This document shows positions 11,125 to 22,026 of a DNA stretch of 64,000 nt, in pieces. Numbering within the stretch: position 1 is the stretch's first letter; each line of letters begins with the position of its first letter. A program made the translations under genes and the position numbers. This DNA comes from Sepiola atlantica (taxonomy: Eukaryota > Mollusca > Cephalopoda > Sepiida > Sepiolidae): the NCBI GenBank assembly GCA_963556195.1, contig OY744531.1:50239700-50303699 (forward strand). Direction: 5' to 3'. Below the pieces are notes generated by a model that saw only the letters and a program-made list of their open reading frames with translations, did no database searches and was not told the origin of the DNA.

Positions 11125-11372
11125 TGTAACCAAATGCATCCTAACTTTAAATTGGATGAAAAAGCTCTTAAAAATATAATACATCGCTACATATCCCCCA
11201 TAATTTCTGCTAATAAAATAAGATTCATCATTTATTACAAAAAAGTGAAAACATCGAAGTATGTAGTAAAAAATAACACTTCTCAGACCCAAAATACATT
11301 AGGAAGAACCAATGTAATATATCAGTTTCAATGCCCCACGAGAGAATCTATCTCCGACAATAATAATAAAAC
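11125..11372 (+). pseudogene. PLE protein fragment (RT-to-endonuclease linker region)
   Basis: The frame reads MHPNFKLDEKALKNIIHRYI, then IRFIIYYKKVKTSKYVVKN, then TNVIYQFQCP. In PLEs, the IIYYK..KTS.LV.KNN and TNV.Y.F.CP motifs connect the reverse transcriptase to the C-terminal GIY-YIG endonuclease. The frame stops just where the endonuclease should begin (NNN before the expected YIGHT) because a LINE-A fragment follows. It is a dead fragment. Confidence 0.75.
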
Positions 11373-11374
11373 CC

Positions 11375-11475
11375 CAGATGTTGTAGCAGTTCTCTATTTT
11401 AGGACGTATCTGACTCTTATATGGGTAGAAGATGGCATCAAGAGTCAAGTACTTTCTGAAGTTGTAGAATGATCC
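11375..11475 (-). pseudogene. LINE-A internal reverse-transcriptase fragment
   Basis: The minus strand encodes GSFYNFRKYLTLDAIFYPYK, homologous to GSFYRSRKYLHPDAVLYLYK of the neighbouring copy. It is abutted by the 3' end of that copy, so one LINE-A 3' end appears joined to a fragment of another. Confidence 0.75.
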
Positions 11476-11477
11476 AA

Positions 11478-12850
11478 ACACTTATCAAGGCCAAGAGCCA
11501 CTTAAGGTTTAATGAGACACAATGATTGCTAGACTAAAGATGAGGAATACTATAGGAGTACTAATATTGAAACAATGGTATTAACTTCGTCTGATTACTT
11601 ATCAGGCGATTTATGACAAGAATTTGTTGACATTGGATTTGAAGACGACCACGTTGCAATTAGCAGGGAAGCAGTCCTGCAATAATGTGTTCCACAAGCA
11701 GGAAGTCTTTGCAAAGAAGTGTTGTCCATCGAAATTTTAGACACATGTTGGGAGAAAAGAAAAGTCCTTTTGAGTTGTGGTAGTAAGACGAGTTCTTGCT
11801 GTGAATATCTTACAACGAGGAACCAGATTGGAGCTCAGTTGAGACCCTTCCATGAAAATAACGATAGAGTAGAGAGAGACTAGCAACGTCTTTTCTGTGA
11901 GAAAGGGGTTGTAGGGAAGCGAAGAGATCAGTCCCATTAAATTGTGAAGTCGATATTGTACTCTGTCAAGGTAGGAAAGAGTGTTTCTAGCGGCACCTCC
12001 GCAGATGTGGCAGCAGTACTCCATCTTGGACTGAATCTGACTCTTATAAAGGTAGAGGACGGCATCAGGATGCAGGTACTTTCTGGAGCGATAGAATGAG
12101 CCAACCATTTTTCCAGCAACCGTTGCAACTGATTTTATGTAAGTCTTCCATTTTAGGTCTTGACTGAAAGTCAGTCCTAAGAGCTTATCAAAGTATAGGG
12201 CTTTTGGAAGATCATTGATTAAGATCAGAAAGAGGGTTGGGCTCAGAATAGATCCTTGAGGCACACCGGCATTGATTCTCTATGTTTCATACTTCTGCCC
12301 ATTAGCAACTACTTTTATAGACCTATCAGAGAGAAAGGAGTTGATGGTTGAGAAACATTTCCAGATATCCCATAGCTTGTGTAGCAAACCTTTTGTGTCA
12401 GACCCTTATAAAAGGTCTCTGAGATATCAAGGGCTATCGCCTTAGAAATGAAGTCTCCTGTCGATATTAGTCAGCATGTCAGCTGTTGATCTTTTGCAGA
12501 ATGAAATCCATATTGCTTGTCACTAAGTAGATAGCTTTTGCTGAGATGATTGATCTCGTAAGTTCTTGATATATTACAGATTTAAGCAACTTACTCATGC
12601 TGCACAGGAGACTGATCAGTTTGTATTGAGATGCAGAAGACCAATTTTCAGAATTCTTAAATACTGGACAGACAGACGAAATCTTTCAAAGAAATGAAAG
12701 CATTTCTATTTGAAGTAACGATTGAACAGGGTGGAATTTGATGCCAAGTTCTTTGCAAAATGTTTGCTGTGGAGATCACCTCTGATCCACTAATAATTGT
12801 TTGAAGATATGTCTAACATCTGTTCAGGAACTTGTTTCTTATTCTCGAAA
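11478..12850 (-). pseudogene. LINE-A reverse transcriptase, 5'-truncated
   Basis: Longest LINE-A copy here. Reading on the minus strand from 12850: LLSDKQYGFHSAKDQQ, then WHKGLLHKLWD and SFLSDRSIKVVANGQ, then the RT motif GVPQGSILSP (seen as MPQGSILSPTLFLILINDLP at 12264), a gap where the catalytic YxDD should be, then LGLTFSQDLKW, MVGSFYRSRKYL and a frameshifted C-terminus. The 3' UTR ends at the hallmark GGCCTTGATAAGTG (plus strand CACTTATCAAGGCC at 11480). Frames are broken and the YxDD region is deleted, so it is inactive. APE-type non-LTR class. Confidence 0.85.
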
Positions 12851-12914
12851 ACTCATGGGAACAAAGCTTATATGTGCATATATATGCATATATATATGTA
12901 TATATAGGTTTATA

Positions 12915-13295
12915 TATATGGGTTTATTTTGAAAAATAATATTTATTTATGAATAATTATTCAAAGCTCTCGCAAGCTAGAGCACTTTAGGTTAAGTTGA
13001 CAACAAGCCGTCATTCTCTGGGCCCCGCCTACTGAGTTCTCTCGACTGCTTGCTGGATAGCCGCCGCGTTTGCTATTTAGATGTTAATTTACTTCACATT
13101 CCTGGACAATGCGTGGTTGGACATTAGTGTGCCCCTCGACTACTGAGTCAAACATGACTTTCGTATCTGGGTTTAAACCGTGTGACTGGCAGGGATTGTC
13201 TCCTCTCATACTGACGATTGCAGGTTTGGCATGGAATACATGTGTATATGGCTTTATTTTAAAATATAATATTTATTTATAAATAATTATATATA
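12915..13295. repeat. Direct-repeat-flanked segment
   Basis: A ~46-bp AT-rich sequence containing AATATTTATTTATGAATAAT at 12917 recurs with changes at 13248. It flanks about 285 bp of much more GC-rich DNA. Its origin is not recognised. Confidence 0.5.
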
Positions 13296-13319
13296 TATAT
13301 ATATTTATAAATATATATT

Positions 13320-13350
<31 letters not shown>

Positions 13351-14024
13351 TTATATATATATTGTAGTTCTATCCTTGAGCTGATAATATATGTATATAT
13401 ATATATCGTTTTGTTTCATTTTACTTCAATCGAAGTTCTAAGAAATCAAGTGTCCCCTTCGTGGGGCTTACACTTCATCTCTATATGAGATATATAGATA
13501 TTCGAATATTCCATTAAAGTTCTCCTTTACCTGTCAAACGTTCAGTTAGTAAAGAAGTTAAGAACATTAATTTTTCTCCCCCTAATTGACCTATTAACTA
13601 TGTTATAGTATATATTTTGTGTGGCCTCTTGGTTTTACCGGATTCCAGGACAAGAATTCATCTAGTCTGGTGGAGTATCCAGCTAAGTGCTGTTACTTGT
13701 GTTAACATTACTTGGAGAAGATGCACCATTCCTCGTATGAGCCCGTGTATAGACGTGTCAGGGGAATCTTATTTGGGCTTCGAAACTATGTTATTTTGAA
13801 TATTTGGTCAGGGTTCACTTGTAGGGAGAAGTATCCTCATGTCAGGTTATCCTGACAAACCCTTGTACAGAGAAACCGAAGACACTCAATGATGGTATTT
13901 AGTAGGTAATTCAAACTCTTACGTAGGTAATTCAAACTCTGTATGTCGATACATATATGCATATATGTATATTTTTTATTCATATGCGTATCTATATATG
14001 TACATATATGTATATGTGTATATA

Positions 14025-14067
<43 letters not shown>

Positions 14068-14160
14068 CCATATATATATGCATGTATATATATATATATG
14101 TATATATGTGAATATATATATATATATGTATATATATTTATATATATTTATATAGATATT
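13296..14160. repeat. AT-rich region with TA/TG microsatellites
   Basis: Interrupted TATA and TATG runs at 13290-13400 and 13950-14160, flanking about 550 bp of unassigned sequence. IY-rich frames here are repeat artefacts. Confidence 0.7.
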
Positions 14161-16429
14161 TAAATATATGTATGTGATAATGTAAAAAAAAACAATTATC
14201 TTATATAGTTCAGATCGATTCTCATGAGAATCAAAGCTCAACATTCAATATTTAAACGGTTGAATAGTTATTTCAACGATTGTAATAGCATTTGAAAAAT
14301 CTACCGAATGGAAAGAAATTTCGGTTCCACAGACCGGATGTAAGAATTCCTTTTAATAATTTCATAATTGAGTTTGCTTTTACTTTTGGGGAACTCGTTC
14401 GGTAAGCAACTCGAGTTGTTTTCTGGACATTTGACTTTTGAATTCTTTTCTCTTTTACGTCAATTTCGCCATTGACGTTCTTGGTACTTTACTGAAAATT
14501 TTCTGAAAGCTTCTTTGCATGAATCTTCGCCTTTATATTGTATTGTTTTCATCTGACAACTGACTCTGAAGACAGGATATCCACGTGGCGACTTAAACTT
14601 GTTCTAGTATGCTCTGAAGTTTTCCAGAAGCGCATGTAGGATGTTTTTTTGCTCCGAAATTGACAGTAAATCATAATATTATATGACTTTTATCTGTAAT
14701 TTTATTTATTTATTTCATTTATATATATTTATATATATATGTGTGTTAGTATATATTTATTCATGTGCATGCATCTATATACATATGTATATATATATAT
14801 ATATGTGTGTGTATATATTTGATGAAAATAAAATAAAAAGGTTAATGGCTGGAAGAAGTTGAGTAACTCAGTGCAGAATAATAAGCCATCATTTGAAACA
14901 AAACTTAGATAAAAAAAATATGTACTTGCATAAACATTCTATTAAAATGAACGATTACCAAAACGCCTTCCCACGTATAATATTTCAACACACTTTCAAT
15001 TTTACTTAGGCAACGCTAGTAAAACCAATCCACAATAAATAACCGTTGCCAACTTGTTGAATCGGCTATCATTTCCCAGTTTACCCACTTCAACACGAAA
15101 CGAACATGTTTCTACCACAACCACAACCACAACCACACCTAGTGTTTTCTAATATTATAACCCGGTAGGAAAATATTAAACATGATAACCAATAAAATAT
15201 TAAACATGATAATGAATAAAATAAAATAAATGCATTTTTTTTATTTCACTCAACATTACCAATAGTAGCTTCAATAATTTGTTTTGCTCAAACTCATTTC
15301 ACTCCGTCTTACTTTTCTCCATTCCAACTTTTGAACTACTGTGTATCGTCTTTCAGATAAGATTACATGAGTCGGGAAACGACATGTTTATCTAAAATAT
15401 TTAAAATGATAATAAAAAAAGCGAGGGGCGTTGTTTGAATACAAGTGTTAATGTTTCAGAGTTACCTTCTCTTGGCATTTTACTCTTCAAAACTCTTTTT
15501 TTTTTTGTCGCTCGTGAATATTTACCAGTAATTTAGTCAACCAATAAATTTTGATTTTTGTAAAATCATGCAATTCCTTACCTTCGTTGTATTATTCAAA
15601 CAAAAAGGCATGTGAGTTGAAAGCAAATAACAACAAAATGTAAGTAAAATATTATTTATATTCTCTTGATATTTTTAGGCGTCAGTACAGTTACAGACAC
15701 ACATTATCCATCTCTACTTACAACTTTGAACATTTTAAGATAAAATAGTATAAAAAATATTTTATTGCTGGAAAATTTTTGGTATAAAATGCTACTTACA
15801 GAAGGGACCACGTGAAGTTTGCCAACATCCATAAGTGAAGATGGATATTGTAACTTCGTAGGTCATAGATTTTGTTGAACAATCATTTTACAAAGGGCAA
15901 TTCGCACTATTTTTTTAATACAAAATACAGCATAGGGGAGTTTAGATTTTAAAAAATACATATTTTGTGTTAATGAATGGTGCCATCATATCAGGCAAAA
16001 CGAAATAACTTTTTGGAATGTTCTAGAATTGCTGGCCCAAGTTCACCAAGTACCAAAATCTTCTAACTGCTGACCCGGTCAAAAAAAGGTCGGCGAAAAT
16101 CTCCCCATCGTTCATTTCTTATATACTTTCAAGAATCCTCCCCTTTTCACTATATGAGTAAGTATGACAGTATTAATTTCTTCACATGAAAATCCCCCCT
16201 TCCCTCTGAATGAGAGGAAGAAAATCAGTTTGAACAAGATCATCCAAGAGAAAAGCCATGAGTTTCCATCTTCCAGTTGCTCCTAGTTTCGCAAATCCGG
16301 TCAGCGCTAAAGTTATATTGCTCCATTTTTATCTTTCATTTTAAGGACAAATTTTGCAGAAACATGATATTTCTGTTTTCATGACTAAATCCGAAATATT
16401 GTCTTTCCACATAGTATTTTTTTTTTCCT
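14161..16429. other. Unassigned DNA without recognised genes
   Basis: No long frames, no clear repeats apart from short TA/TG runs near 14720-14820. This is the longest quiet stretch of the window. Confidence 0.45.
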
Positions 16430-16915
16430 TTTATGATTTGTGTCGATGTGGGAGTTGGTAGGAACTGTTAAAACCACATTAAGATTTCAACCTCAGCTTA
16501 AAACAATTGCTCATCTAGCTGCATTAAAGAGCTATGATACAGCGAAATAATCTGTCTATGGGTGACTACAATTTATTCCTACCCTTTCTGAGTTGAGCCT
16601 TCTGGTAAGTGAAATCGCTGGCTGCTATTAGCGATGATGCATAACTTTTAATATAAAAATAGTACACTCAAGACAGCCGGTAATGATTATATAAGCATTA
16701 CGATTTTCCTTCCTTTCATAGCTTGTTCTGGTGGCATAGTGTGTAGGAACTGTGATACTTGATGAAACGGTCAGATTTCAACCTCAGGATAAAAAAAATT
16801 GCTTGTCTAGCCACACTGAAGAGCTGAAATGCAGCGAAACAGTCTTTTTGTGGGTGAATAAATTTTCTCTCCTCCATTTCATAGGTTGAGCACTTTGGTA
16901 AGTAAAATTGCTGGA
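16430..16915 (+). mobile_element. Two tandem copies of the HHR-B repeat
   Basis: 16430-16625 and 16715-16915 are diverged direct copies: GGTAGGAACTG, ATTTCAACCTCAG, ATTGCTTGTCTAGC, the ribozyme-like block, a TTGAGC segment and AAAATTGCTGG. The second copy carries a nearly complete hammerhead (16811-16853); in the first the core is degraded (TTAAAGA in place of CTGAAGA). The same repeat in reverse orientation lies at 34332-34412. Confidence 0.75.
16811..16853 (+). ncRNA. Hammerhead-ribozyme-like motif, family B, slightly degraded
   Basis: Stem I CCACA (16811-16815) pairs perfectly with TGTGG (16849-16853). The core is CTGAAGA, stem II is GCTG/CAGC with a 5-nt loop, then GAAA. Stem III (ACA/TTT) has one mismatch. 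Relative to the 34332 copy, the stem I pair has changed from G-U to A-U, a compensatory difference. Confidence 0.55.
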
Positions 16916-17496
16916 AAGAAGATAATATTCTCTGACTTACGTTAGCTAAGTAACATCTCTCGGTTAAAAAATACCAATGAATTGAAACAAAACAGTTTGC
17001 TTTGCTACAAGGAAACGCATTATAAATATCAGATTACCTCTGATGAAACATCTCGTATAGAGTATTCTATCCAGGCTTGGACTCAAGTGTCTTGAGATAG
17101 AAAATTCGAATATAATATTGATATTGAAATCTTTGTATTTCTGTTTACCCATAAACAGGGTCCTTTTTATCTCAAAACCAAAGCTGGGGCCGTCATTGGG
17201 CATCGTAACATACAATGAGGGCTCGTCCAAGAATGAACTGTTAATATTGTGGCGTTTTTCAGAATGCAGCTGAGAGCTCAATAAACCAAAAACATTTTTT
17301 AAAGATTAAACCGGCATATATATTTTTACATTTTTTCTCTAACATAAATAGGGAATTAACCCTTCAACCCCCCAAAAACATACATAAAAATAGAACTTGT
17401 AATATAAGTAGCAGACTTGAAAATACAATCATCGTCTTTGACAGTATGTCTTTAATTAGCTGAGTTGAGATAATTATGTGTTCATCAAAAATTGTC
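16916..17496. other. Unassigned DNA
   Basis: A 105-codon minus frame (17281-16964) shows no recognisable motif. Confidence 0.35.
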
Positions 17497-17580
17497 CCAG
17501 TCAAGGAGGATTTCTCCTCCTCTGATTGGTGACAGAACAGATACTACACCTTGATCCTAGCCCAAAAGCCTGAGTTGGGA
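17497..17580 (-). mobile_element. U2-SINE head fragment
   Basis: On the minus strand: GGCTTTTGGGCTAGGATCAA, then GTGTAGTATCTGTTCTGTCA, then GGAGAAATCC. This is the head plus the first ~40 bp of the short subfamily. Confidence 0.75.
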
Positions 17581-18004
17581 TGATTATATTTTTTCCAATT
17601 AAAGGTTTTCTGATCAAAGTCTTCAGTAATTTTGCTATCATAGTAGAGAGGTAGAAATTATGTGGTCATTAGCTAACCATCTGGACAAAAACACAACACA
17701 AAATAGTCTTGAAGGGGTCAAGAGGGCAGGAAAGACCAATGAGGCAGAGCACTAACAAGACCTCCACTGGAAGAGTGCAGAGAGAACTGGGAAATTGGGT
17801 CCCAGAGAAGAAAAATGGTTGTTGCCAGCGAGAAATCAAAGGTAAGCGGCTGTTGCAATAACACAAAATCATTTGCAATGGTTATCGACAGAGGTGTACA
17901 ATGCTGGAAATCTGGGAAGACTCATTGTCACTCAGACTTTAGGGGACACCACTGTTTATTATCAGTGAGCAATCACTGATGATGACCTGTGGGAAAACTC
18001 CTAG

Positions 18005-18020
18005 TAAGTACATAATAATG

Positions 18021-18051
<31 letters not shown>

Positions 18052-18076
18052 TAATAATGATAATAATGATAATGTT
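18005..18076 (+). repeat. (AAT)n/(GATAAT)n microsatellite
   Basis: AAT triplets with periodic G substitutions, directly before the LINE fragment. Confidence 0.9.
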
Positions 18077-19450
18077 TTTGTCATTGGTCAACCACTTACT
18101 ATTCATGGATGACCTTAAGGTTTATGTAAAGAATGAAACCCAACTTGATACCCTAATAACTACGGTTAAATTATTTAGTGACGACATACGAATGGAATTT
18201 GGCATCACTAAATGTGATATTCTTGTTGTAAAAAGAGGTAAACTTGTCCATTCAGAGGGCCTTGAACTCCCAACAACAGATCTGATAAAGAATGTAGAAG
18301 GGCTACAAATACTTGGGAATTCTGAAGGCGGATAAGATTAAAAACAAGGAAATGAAAAACCAGATCAGCTGAGTACAACAGAAGAGTAAGGATCATTCTT
18401 AAATCATACCTCCACAGTCGAAATACAATCTATTATTTAATATACTGCCGGTGCCGGTATACTTGATTGGAATGTAGATGAACTAAAATGTTTGGATACC
18501 AAAACACGGACAATGCTTACAATTTATGAAGTTTTTGCAAAGAAAGGAGATGCAGATCGATTGTATCTACCTAGAAAGGAAGGTGGTCGAGGTCTACTTA
18601 TTGTTGAATATGTTGTGAATATAGAAGAAGGGTGTCTATATAAATATATTTCTGAAAGTAATGAGATTCTTCTTCGTGAAGTGAAAAGAGAGGAAATGCT
18701 AAGAACTGGGGTGAAAACGAATCGAAAGGTTACAAGAGAGAGGGTTAAAATTACTTGGAAAGATACTACACAGTGTATTCTTTAAGAATATTGCATTTAG
18801 AGATAATGACAGCTGGAATTGGTGGGTATGGGGTGATCTCAAAAGATCTACTGAGAACACCTTAATGGTAACCCAGGAACAAGCCACTCACACTAGGTCC
18901 ATCAAACATTACATTGACAAAACTACAGAATCACCGATATTCTGATTGTGTAAGGAAAGTGAAGAAACCTTAGTACATATTGTATCTGAATGCCCAATGC
19001 TAACACAACAGCAGTATTAAAAATGGAGACACGACAAAGTCGTGTAGGTACTACACTGGAATATATGCAAACTTTATGAATTGGACCACAATGAGAAGTG
19101 GTATGAGCATAAGCCAAGAAATGGTACAGGAGAACGACAATGTCAAACTTCTTTGGGACATGTGCATAGAGACTGATAAGGTTCTTGAACATTCCAAACC
19201 TGACTTAATCTTTTTAAACAAAAACGAAAGAACTTGCTTAATCATTGATATAGCCTGCCCCTTCGATACCAGAGTGCAGGAGAAAGAATACGAAAAAATA
19301 AATAATATCAAGATCTAAAATGGGAATTAGTTAGACTATGGAAATGTAAAGAAGTCAAGATGATTCCCGTTGTAATTGGAACGCTTGGAACCATAACGAA
19401 AAGCCACCATAAATGGCTTAAACAGATTGACGAGACAATTTATTTTCCAA
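18077..19450 (+). pseudogene. R2-type LINE: reverse-transcriptase and restriction-like endonuclease remnant
   Basis: Several frames of one broken ORF on the plus strand. First, LVNHLLFMDDLKVYVKNE (18080-18135), where FMDD is the RT catalytic motif, then MEFGITKCDILVVKRGK. Second, AKKGDADRLYLPRKEGGRGL (18535-18600). Third, a damaged zinc-finger region CKESEETLVHIVSECP. Fourth, PDLIFLNKNERTCLIIDIACP followed by QEKEYEKI and VVIGTLGT (19195-19395). The last is the C-terminal PD-(D/E)XK restriction-like endonuclease typical of R2/NeSL/HERO-group LINEs. The frames are interrupted by stops and shifts, so it is a fossil. Exact clade is inferred. Confidence 0.85.
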
Positions 19451-19586
19451 TTCTGCAAAAGGCTTGCCTGTTAGGAACAGTGAAAGTGTTAAGGTACAGC
19501 TTGACTGTCTAAAGTCAAGAGAATTGACTTGATGTTCAAAAAAGAAAACTCCAACTAAAAACATCCAAAAGTTGAGACTACTATGA

Positions 19587-19637
<51 letters not shown>
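19587..19637 (+). repeat. (AAT)n microsatellite
   Basis: About 16 ATA units a little over 100 bp after the LINE coding remnant; possibly derived from its 3' tail. Confidence 0.9.
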
Positions 19638-19638
<1 letters not shown>

Positions 19639-20074
19639 GCAGCAAATTTAAAATAAATTTTTCATATGCTTATAATAGAAATAATATGGGAGTGTAGAAC
19701 CTGTAGGTGTAATAAGGAACCTGGTGTCAAAATCAAATTAAAATGTTAGAAGCCAAAGTAAAATGTAATTTTGTGGATTTAATAAATTTAAAGTTCTTTA
19801 CTCGAACTTAATTTCACTGCTGAAAGAAGAGGTAAAACTACCCTACAGAAAGACTTTTCAGCTTTCTATCTTACGTGAAAATGAAGATATACTGTCCTCT
19901 AAACCCTAAAAATAGTTTGAGAGTCTTGTGTATGCAAATAAAAGACATAACACCTAAATTTCGAAAAGCCATAACTTCGGAGGGCAAGGGAATTTTTCAT
20001 TTTAATATGGGGTATTATTATATCTCATTGTTAGCTTAACTAGCAAATATATGCTCAGATATTTTTGCTAACCG
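19638..20074. other. Unassigned AT-rich DNA
   Basis: No recognisable element. Confidence 0.4.
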
Positions 20075-20275
20075 GGGAGAATGGCATCATGAGAAACAAA
20101 CATATATTAAACTGTTCCCCAAAAGAGGAGATAATTCCTGGAACGATGGTCTCATGACAACTAAACAGATACTACACTAACCCTAAAAAAGGAGGGGGGA
20201 ATGCTTGGGTGGATGCTATCATAACCACAAAACGGATACTACACTACCTCTTTCAAAAAAGAAGGAGAGACAGAC
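20075..20275. repeat. U2-motif minisatellite, small array
   Basis: About three units of roughly 65-75 bp, each with a purine-rich part (GGAGA..GATAATTCCTGG) and a copy of ACAGATACTACACTA, the reverse complement of the U2 branch-site-recognition segment. Related to the larger array at 22027-22850. Confidence 0.7.
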
Positions 20276-20539
20276 AAAGAAAGAGGTGGAAAGACAACAT
20301 TCGTAAGAAGACAGGGCTGGTGTTGAGTAACATGTTGAGACAAGCATAAAAAAGGCTAGAGAAAACTAGTTGTTAGGTCATCTTTAGTGCGCCAACGGTC
20401 ATCGAAACCAAGGAACAGATGGGATGAACTTTAGTATATTTTCATTATAGAAGTAGCTGTTTAAATTAATGGTTTTACTAATTGGCAAGGGTTCAACAAT
20501 TTTTCACTTGACCTTGTTACATTACAGAGTAATTCTGTT

Positions 20540-20880
20540 CAGTTTCGAAAGGATCTGTTGCGCAATGGATAAAAGTGCTAAGTAATTATCAGTTATACGT
20601 GACAGTTTTCTGGAATTTGAAGGTTCAACACTTAGTATAGGCGATACTAAGAATACAATTATGAATTACTTAAGACTTTTACCCAGTCATGGGTGACGGA
20701 ATAAGAGCAAGCTACCTCTATGGATAAGCTAAAGGGTTCTGTTTGAAATTTTGTACAGATTCCCGAGTTCGACATGAAGATTCCCAAGTTCTACAAGATA
20801 CACTTGAAGAAGATCGGAGGTTAAATTGGCCGAAAAAGTGGTGAGAATAACATCAAAGATGAGAACAGTAGGCTGAATAA
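20540..20880 (+). mobile_element. tRNA-headed SINE with hammerhead-like tail
   Basis: The head (about 20552-20640) reads GGATCTGTTGCGCAATGGAT, an A-box-like start similar to tRNA-Arg, with a B-box-like GGTTCAACAC about 75 nt on. The body shares GGCGATACTAAGAATACAAT and GAGCAAGCTACCTCTATGGA with the copy at 63770-64000. The tail contains TTGAAGA, a stem resembling GATCGG/TTGGCC, and GAAAA. Pol III boxes are degenerate. Confidence 0.65.
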
Positions 20881-20939
20881 TCCAAATAATACTAATTCTG
20901 ATGCTTTTAGCACAGTAAGAGGTTGAGACATTATATAAC

Positions 20940-21350
20940 TTACTATTAGTAGTACGAAAATATACTTATGGCAAGTAAGCTACACAGAAACGTTAGTTTT
21001 TTCATTTTTGGATAAAAACATCAGGCTAATTGCATGTATTTACATTTTACGATTGTTTTTATCGCTAACTAGTGCTTACTCTAGCTACTAACCAATCAAA
21101 GTCCTTGGTTTTATTACCCCTCCTCACTACTTATTTATTTCCATCAGCCAATGAGTGTCATTTTTGTTTGAAAGGGATTTTGTGGCTCCTCACTTTCAAG
21201 TGGTTCAAATAAACAAATGATGAACTTACTCTAACGCAGGTAAAACTAAGAAAATTCACTTGTCGCATTGAATTGCCTGATGATTTCTCCCAGGAAGGAA
21301 ACAGAAACGTTTCTGTGTAGGTTACTTGCCACAAGTATATTATGCGTATA
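20940..21350. mobile_element. PLE-A terminal repeats in inverted arrangement
   Basis: The left part (20945-21060) is a minus-strand copy and the right part (21270-21350) a plus-strand copy of the terminal sequence with CTGATG..GAAAC and TTTCTGTGTAG. The centre shares CTAACCAATCAAAGTCCTTGG and CATCAGCCAATGAGTG with 40030-40110. The right copy has CTGATGA, a TTTC/GGAAG-type stem II, GAAA and a long stem III (CAGAAA/TTTCTG). No PLE coding sequence remains here. Confidence 0.65.
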
Positions 21351-21680
21351 ATAATCCATAATGGCAATTTTATGTTCATACGTACGTTATCACTTTCCAC
21401 CCCTTTTTTAAAAGATGGTATTGCTCAGTCGACAAAAAAGATGCAGTGCAAAAGAAAATCTGATATCGCTGAAGGGTTGAACGTGAAACTCGAACTACAA
21501 TTTATTGGCCTTTGGGATAGGATCAAAGTGTAGTATCTATTCTGTCCAATTGTGGTACAATAATATCGTGGGGTCTGTGTTGGCACAGGACGTCTATAGA
21601 ATGGTAATATGTCACAAACTCCTACAAGGGTTTTGGAGATAAACCTCCATATATTCTGAAACTACATTAACCAGAGTAGT
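21335..21680 (+). mobile_element. Helitron-like repeat carrying a U2-SINE head
   Basis: Shares colinear sequence with 54400-54945. In both, GTTGAACGTGAAACTCGAAC precedes the U2 head (here GGCCTTTGGGATAGGATCAA then GTGTAGTATCTATTCTGTCC, 21509-21548), and a 120-bp body follows (ACAATAATATCG, CGTCTA, AAACTCCTACAAGGG, ATATTCTGAAACTAC). The body differs from that of the other U2-SINEs, so the U2 segment was probably captured into another element. This copy lacks the CTAG end seen at 54942. Confidence 0.6.
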
Positions 21681-21699
21681 TAAATAAGTATGTTTCAGT

Positions 21700-22026
21700 G
21701 TGAACAAAGATGGTACAATTATATGGAATCGTTGGTTGTGATAGTTTAGACATGACAGAAATGGTTTTCATGTGATTGTATGCGATTATTTTATTATAAT
21801 CGAATTAGCTTTCGTGGAATGTTTTCGAATAGATAGAATTGACTTTCATGTGACAATATAGAATATGATAGAGTTGAAATCTATGTGATTATTTTGGACA
21901 TGAAAGAATTGGCTTGCATGCAATATTTTCCATATCACAGAATTTGTTTTATGTGAATTTTAAACATAATAAATTTAAATCTCATGTGAATATTCGGCCA
22001 TGATGGAATTAAAGTACATTTGAGTA
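21700..22026 (+). repeat. ~35-bp satellite family, array 1
   Basis: Diverged tandem units of about 35 bp resembling AATTGGCTTTCATGTGATTA followed by TTTTGGACATGATAG. The same family occurs in reverse orientation at 24580-24890 and again in plus orientation at 28020-28258. Confidence 0.75.

Noticed and set aside
13617..13799. A 60-codon plus-strand frame
   Set aside because: No family motif and no repeated relative in the window; probably chance.
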